From: Thamnidium elegans
Lineage: Eukaryota > Mucoromycota > Mucoromycetes > Mucorales > Mucoraceae
DNA length: 64,000 nt
Direction of reading: 5' to 3'
Assembly (NCBI GenBank): GCA_025201345.1
Contig: JAIXMG010000012.1
Location: 852,222-916,221, forward strand
The position numbers and the translations under genes are program-made. The notes under the pieces are model-generated. The model worked only from the letters and a program-made list of their open reading frames with translations, was not told the origin of the DNA and searched no databases. This document shows, piece by piece, positions 59,901 through 64,000 of this stretch. How positions within the stretch are numbered: position 1 is the first letter of the stretch; every line of letters begins with the position of its first letter.

Positions 59901-60031
59901 ATAAATAAAAAAAAAAAATAAAAGCATAAGTAGAAAAAAAGGTAGGGCAGATAGGAAAATAGAACAGGCCAACAGGGATCGCCTACCCGGCGACCCAGTT
60001 GCCCCATAAAGGACCAAGGGCGTTGAAGGTT
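56955..60031 (+). repeat. Subtelomeric unit, copy 2 (complete)
   Basis: Near-identical to copy 1. I noticed one base change in the gene (at 57706, giving Ile8 to Ser8) and a one-base difference in an A-run. It runs directly into GGGGTTAG, so the junction reads TTGGGGTTAG, a remnant of telomeric repeat now 3.96 kb from the chromosome end. Confidence 0.93.
57683..59296 (+). CDS. DDE_Tnp_4/HARBI1-like nuclease with C-terminal chromodomain, copy 2
   Basis: 537 aa, differing from the upstream copy only at residue 8 (Ser for Ile) as far as I can see. All catalytic residues (D182, D258, E315) and the chromodomain are unchanged. Two intact copies of an AT-rich transposase-like gene near a telomere imply either very recent duplication or gene conversion with continued selection. 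The flanking leader (56955-57682) is also conserved, including an ATTAATATATC block and AAAACAGAATG at the start codon. Confidence 0.88.
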   Translation: MIGDDVESMDEYINKNNEEIKQYKKDLKIEINKLVLNEWKFLSYDWKKITNKYKHRTELKNVKNIEEVKKELTNKLGYISVFFFLTMLYTHREYPGPYLEIEKGLLLLYQLTSGFTSKNIKKYMPHSSFYAVYKKFWITNYESLNKYVNYCLYNMFSNIKIRILSALIKNPKNYKNITTMLDGHDITIEYDKPDISTQKKWSYKLNSSGIRTQVLMDINEMVLSLSDSQLCGNSSDGGMFLNMKLYNKIKEQDCVALDGGYTLFIKQFENLCKDKNINLDDKNFFYPIRKENGIALNAQEEHYNKVFGSFRSVVENQFKELYNKFKRFSNNNSIIKTDDIKYINLQLKVVFLLKNIQLFSDKFNIITQEHHKLWINENFEFPNELRLIDIVYTNQMEQVKKLNELSKIQKDLLNLSIENNQDSMIIDDKNEILNESDKNESDVDFPQYKNPTKKRKKKSKNKDKLDIHNIRNVNKDEGIYEIEYIVTHKIIDKQYTFLVKWKNYDNKENSWVKENDFIERDIIRDYFQKNNILFPNY

Positions 60032-60929
60032 GGGGTTAGTACTGGAAAGATCAAGGGTTAGCCTCCCCTTACCCTATCTTTTTATTTGTTGTAAAAATAG
60101 AGAAAAATCGTGGCTTTTTAATGATACTAATCTTAAAAATTAAAAAAAATTATTCCCGGAGTTATTAAAGATTTAGTGTTCCCTACAGACACCCTAAAAT
60201 CAGAGATCGAATCCTGCTGGGAGCAGCATATATTTAAGGGAGATATGGGCTAAAAACACTACATACTAACACATGCACAGTATCAATAAGAGTTTACTAA
60301 AATCCGGGGAATGAATGAGTAAAAATCCGAGCCATGATAGTACAGTACCGTTCAGGTTAAATTAGGATGAAATCTTTCTTAACTGTTTAAAGATTAGAGG
60401 AAAGTTTTTCCATTTGAGAGATGTTAAATAGTCCTTCCAGAAGCGTTTGGTTGGTTAGATATTTAGGTTTTAATTAACCTAGATACATTGTTTATATTTT
60501 CAGTTTTTATTATTGATATATACGAGCGATATATATAACCTTTTGATTATTATTTAAAGTCTGTAATTACAACTTTATTCGACAAGTACCGATTAACTAT
60601 GAATAAATCTGTGCCAAGTTGATTTTCCTTATAAAAGATGTTTGTGATACTGTTACAGAAATAGCCTATACAGAATAACACAATAATAATAAACGACTGT
60701 TTATTATTATTTATCAGGACTTGCCTCACTCAAATATTACAGCAAATATCTCGGACCGATCATTCCCATAAAGGCTCACTTTTCTTATGTTTTGTTATGA
60801 GTACTAGCAATCATCCATAACCCCCTATTTTATCATCATCTAATTCAACTATCATTGAAATCTTTCTTTCTTATATAAATAACCACTCTTTCTTTTCAAA
60901 TAATAAACAATATCTTTTTAAGATTTTTA
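60032..60929. other. Spacer between copies 2 and 3
   Basis: Begins with the short telomeric remnant GGGGTTAG. Around 60500-60600 it resembles 42340-42425 (TATATAACCTTTTGATTATTATTTAAA), and TATAAAAGATG followed by an AATAAA-type signal suggests another LTR-like piece. Around 60200 a B-box-like GATCGAATCC is present without a matching tRNA structure. No gene. Confidence 0.5.
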
Positions 60930-62022
60930 TCAAACTTTACTTGACTTATATCATATATATCAATAATTCTACTCAATAAATAAATCTATCCCATCTTTTA
61001 CCTATATTTTATACTCTATATATATATAGTTTCTTACTTATAAAGATTCCTTAAGTTATATTTTCTTTATCATGTAATTCTCTGTAAACCAATTCCTTTT
61101 TATTTTATTTCTCTACGTATTATATCTGTTACATAATACTCTCTTAGTTGAACAGCTATAAGTCTGGTGTTCACTTTCCTTTTGAACTTGTATAGTTATA
61201 TCTTTTTATTTCTACCTTACAAATAACTATCACTCAATTTGTAACAATAATAACTATATTGTGATATTAACGACTATAAAATAAAAGTTATATCAAGAAA
61301 TAAAATAAAAAGTAAAATAACTAGATAATTATCAGACTAAGAATAGATTGTTATTTTTATTAATGAAAAAGTGTGTGCCTTATATACATATTATGGGTTA
61401 AATAAGCGATGCGTATTATGTTTCTAATTGGCTTCTTTAACAAAAGACGTAAGATAGAGGCTTGTTGATTATAAATAATGTGACAATTATTTATGTAAAC
61501 CAGTTATCTTCTGTTTGTCAAGAGTTTAAGCAGCCTTCTAGTTTTATGATCAAAGCGATAGAACAATAGAATATATCTGAGATTAATTTGTAAATAAACA
61601 CTGTGATTTTGTGTATAGCTTATGTAAGTGACATATGAGGATATGACTTGTATAGGTATATATAAATTAGTACTTATTGAAATATAATACGTAGATATAA
61701 CATATATAATCCTAAGGATTTCATATTTATGGATTTTTTCTCAATGTTTGGATACTTATATCATGAATTAAAAGACAATAATACTAGATTAAAATGTATC
61801 TTTTCAACAACAGGCTATCTCCATAATGCTTTCTCCTATCATAACTATATCTTAATATAAATATAGCACCGTCACTTTGAGGGACATCTATTACTTCTTA
61901 AATGGCTCTCATATTAAAGATATTCATAAATAACATTGTATTTAATCTTATAATCTAAACAAAATGTTATCCTTCTAGATATTTCATTTAAATATAAATA
62001 ATTTATTTAATAAAGAAGCCAA
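60930..62022 (+). repeat. Subtelomeric unit, copy 3: left and 3' flanks joined, gene deleted
   Basis: 60930-61083 and 61705-61835 match the leader of copies 1 and 2 (AATAAATCTATCCCATCTTTT; ATTTCATATTTATGG ... AATGCTTTCTCCTA). The sequence then jumps straight to the region after the stop codon (ATAACTATATCTTAATATAAATATAGCAC...). Everything equivalent to about 53222-55170, including the whole nuclease gene, is missing. It is diverged by scattered substitutions, so this is an older copy. A solo LTR and ~170 bp of other DNA are inserted in the leader. Confidence 0.85.
61260..61702 (-). mobile_element. Solo LTR (443 bp) with TATAT target duplication
   Basis: Plus-strand ends TGTGATATTAACG and GTAGATATAACA, flanked by TATAT at 61255-61259 and 61703-61707. 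In reverse complement it is the 546-bp family of 45080-45625 with an internal deletion of about 100 bp around the GCGCTTATT block. It sits inside subtelomeric copy 3. Confidence 0.93.
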
Positions 62023-62439
62023 CAGTTTTATTATGTATGAAAAAGTGATCTTTTATTTATTCTTTATCTAAAATAAACTTCTTTTTATAATAATTTAAAA
62101 TATCCTTCTTTACAAGTATGCTTTTCCACCTAATACCTTATCTAATTAAGTATTACAACTTAACAACTTATATCTCTTCTGCTAACTAGCCCGTAAAGTA
62201 TATCCCCATCTATTGATTAGGTTAATAATCATCCTTAGCAACTTAAGTTTTATTTAGATGTACTATTATATGTTGTATGCAAATAATAATATAATTTATA
62301 CAAAGTTTTACAAAAAAAAAATATACATAAATATAATACTATCTGTACACTACTAACTAATCCGTATATCAACGAGATATATGTAGTAATAAAGTATTTG
62401 TAAGAGGTTATTGGAGCAATACAGTTATATATGATATAT

Positions 62440-62720
62440 ACAGACGATATATACTTCTTTATATTTATTATTACTACGATACGATATTAAAGATCAAAAC
62501 TAAACATTATTAATTACCTATGATTAAAATACAATATATAATTATTTTAAAAAATTATCCACTTTATTATTAGCAAATACAAAGACAGGGAAACAATCAT
62601 TTAATAATAAGAAAATACCAATTAAACACAATGTGAATAAACACTTAAGCCCAAACCAGATAACAAACGAATTGGATTATCAATAAGGACTAGCCTTAAC
62701 TTTTTTCATATTAAGCTAAT
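62440..62720 (+). repeat. Diverged copy of the second LTR-like family
   Basis: TGATATATACAGACGATATATAC ... ATCAAAACTAAACATTATTA ... CCAATTAAACACAATG ... GGATTATCAATAAGGA follows the same order as the reverse complement of 43652-43400. Ends uncertain. Confidence 0.65.
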
Positions 62721-62722
62721 CC

Positions 62723-62840
62723 ATATGACAATAAAATAATACTTATAATAATAACTTAATCCTTATGACAATAACTTAATCTTTATGACAATAAACTAAT
62801 TCTTATAACAATGAATTAATCCTTATGAGAAACATTTATG
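62723..62840. repeat. Degenerate short tandem repeat (TTAATCCTTATGACAATAA units)
   Basis: About five imperfect units of 19-25 bp (CTAATCCATATGACAATAA, CTTAATCCTTATGACAATAA and so on). Confidence 0.75.
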
Positions 62841-62946
62841 TTACAAATGTTTTTTTGATTTCAATGTATATAAAAATAATAATAAAAATAAGTTTCACAA
62901 TTTTTATTTTATTTTAATAACATATCATCAAAAACCATAAATATAG

Positions 62947-63817
62947 TACGGAATTAGATGGAAGATGGAGGTATTCCTTCATAATTCTCTAAAGAATGGG
63001 AGCGTAGCTTCTGGGAGAAGGGGTATATAAATGGGTGAAAGAAGGGAGCGTAGCTTCTGGGAGTTCCTTCATAATTATCCAAAGAATGGGAGCGTAGCTT
63101 CTGGGAGAAGGGGTATATAAATGGGTGAAAGAAGGGAGCGTAGCTTCTGGGAGTTCCTTCATAATTCTCCAAAGAATGGGAGCGTAGCTTCTGGGAGAAG
63201 GGGTATATAAATGGGTGAAAGAAGGGAGCGTAGCTTCTGGGAGTTCCTTCATAATTCTCCAAAGAATGGGAGCGTAGCTTCTGGGAGAAGGGGTATATAA
63301 ATGGGTGAAAGAAGGGAGCGTAGCTTCTGGGAGTTCCTTCATAATTATCCAAAGAATGGGAGCGTAGCTTCTGGGAGATGGGGTATATAAATGGGTGAAA
63401 GATGGGAGCGTAGCTTCTAGGAGATGGTGTATATAAACGGGTGGTAGATGGGAGCGTAGCGACCTGGGAGCATGAGTAGCACAGGGAGCGCATAGGAGTA
63501 ATATTGATGAGGTCGTGAAATCGAGATGGGGAGGGGTAAAAAATGAAAATGGGTGTAAAAGAGGGGAAATAAGATAAAATGAATAGGAGAATAAGAAAGT
63601 GAATAAGATAGGGTAAAGGAATATAATAATAAGAAAAATAAAAAAGATGCATAAGTAAAAAAAAAAAAAAAAAAGCATAAGTAGAAAAATAAATAAAAAA
63701 AAAAAATAAAAGCATAAGTAGAAAAAAAGGTAGGGCAGATAGGAAAATAGAACAGGCCAACAGGGATCGCCTACCCGGCGACCCAGTTGCCCCATAAAGG
63801 ACCAAGGGCGTTGAAGG
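62947..63817 (+). repeat. Subtelomeric unit, copy 3: terminal G-rich block
   Basis: Equivalent to 55360-55815 and 59576-60031. From about 63480 it is almost identical to them, including the A-runs, the GATCGCCTACCCGGCGACCC stretch and the tail CGTTGAAGG, and it then passes directly into the telomere. The front part is expanded by the 90-bp minisatellite. Minus-strand open frames through this block follow the repeat and are not credible genes. Confidence 0.92.
62971..63420 (+). repeat. 90-bp minisatellite, five copies, each with a TATA-like box
   Basis: The phrase TTCCTTCATAATT recurs every 90 bp from 62974. Each unit has two copies of GGGAGCGTAGCTTCTGGGAG about 45 bp apart with GGGTATATAAATGGG between. 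A further TATATAAACGGG occurs near 63430. In copies 1 and 2 of the subtelomeric unit only about one such repeat is present. Confidence 0.95.
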
Positions 63818-64000
63818 TTGGGGTTAGGGATTATGATTGGGGTTGGGGTTGGGGATTATGATTGGGGTTGGGGATTATGATTGGGGTTGGGGTTGGGGAT
63901 TATGATTGGGGTTGGGGTTGGGGTTGGGGTTGGGGTTGGGGTTGGGGTTGGGGTTGGGGTTGGGGTTGGGGTTGGGGTTGGGGTTGGGGTTGGGGTTGGG
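63818..64000 (+). repeat. Telomere, TTGGGG repeats with proximal variant units
   Basis: The first ~85 bp mix TTGGGG with TTAGGG (once) and the block GGATTATGATTGGGG (four times). From about 63902 to the end it is uninterrupted TTGGGG (some 16 repeats). The G-rich strand reads 5' to 3' toward the end, the expected polarity for a chromosome right end. The repeat is the Tetrahymena-type hexamer rather than the TTAGGG common in fungi. Confidence 0.95.

Noticed and set aside
60180..60240. Possible tRNA or tRNA-derived element (GATCGAATCC B-box-like)
   Set aside because: No A-box at the correct distance and no cloverleaf pairing.
62954..63805. Minus-strand frames of 268-283 codons through the telomere-proximal G-rich block
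   Set aside because: They follow the 90-bp minisatellite and poly-A/T runs, have low-complexity Phe/Leu-rich translations, and exist in two overlapping frames. 90 is divisible by 3, so open frames persist by chance.
1..64000. CRISPR array or prokaryotic-style operons
   Set aside because: Spliced nuclear genes and fungal transposons throughout. The regular repeats present (309 bp, 90 bp, telomere) have no spacer structure.

Overview
This is fungal nuclear DNA: AT-rich, with compact genes, many short GT-AG introns (mostly about 50-150 bp) and long poly-A/poly-T runs. The gene content (a Zn2Cys6 regulator with a KKRGPPKGYIEVLENRLKR linker, a Ran1/Sks1-type kinase, a CipC-domain protein, NIT2, adenosine kinase) and the transposon flora suggest an early-diverging fungus of the Mucoromycota, probably Mucorales. 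The species cannot be named from the sequence. The window ends in a telomere: the last ~180 bases are TTGGGG repeats with the G-rich strand running to the end, so positions 1 to 64000 run from an ordinary chromosome arm out to the chromosome end.

Positions 1-28600 are an ordinary euchromatic arm. In order they hold a Zn2Cys6 transcription factor (cut by the window edge), a COMPASS Shg1-like subunit, an MDR-family reductase, a 3-hydroxyisobutyryl-CoA hydrolase, an unrecognised basic protein, a gene remnant on the minus strand, a Ran1/Sks1-like kinase, a GPI- or tail-anchored aspartic protease, a small unknown gene, an omega-amidase (NIT2), a membrane-anchored ZZ/EF-hand protein, a GPALPP-motif protein, adenosine kinase and a ricin-like/CipC two-domain protein. 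I rebuilt exon structures by reading donor and acceptor sites. For every gene called complete, the exon lengths sum to a multiple of three.

Positions 28600-43600 are an accessory zone: a decayed Tc1/mariner copy, a three-copy 309-bp tandem repeat, decayed or truncated transposon genes (FAR1/MULE-like, tnp2-like with an N-terminal zinc motif), and one intact four-exon gene encoding a lineage-specific protein with a PD-(D/E)XK-like signature.

Positions 43600-51000 are a nest of transposons that can be resolved to the base. Tc1-like element A (TA target duplication, ~228-bp terminal inverted repeats) carries a transposase broken only by two solo LTRs, each with a 5-bp target duplication. Next to it is a second Tc1-like transposase (B) on the other strand, itself interrupted by a third solo LTR and by a 1.5-kb CACTA-like non-autonomous element with 3-bp duplications. 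A fold-back element with 170-bp arms follows.

Positions 52700-64000 are subtelomeric. A ~3.08-kb unit occurs twice almost identically (offset 4217 bp), and a third, rearranged copy touches the telomere. Each full unit carries one intact 537-aa gene combining a DDE_Tnp_4/HARBI1-like nuclease with a C-terminal chromodomain. Each unit ends in a G-rich, TATA-bearing block; two of the three blocks run straight into TTGGGGTTAG, and the third into a degenerate G-rich stretch. The copy next to the telomere has lost the nuclease gene but has an expanded 90-bp minisatellite with a TATA-like box in every repeat, pointing at the telomere. I consider this telomere-associated nuclease-chromodomain unit the best candidate for an undescribed system.
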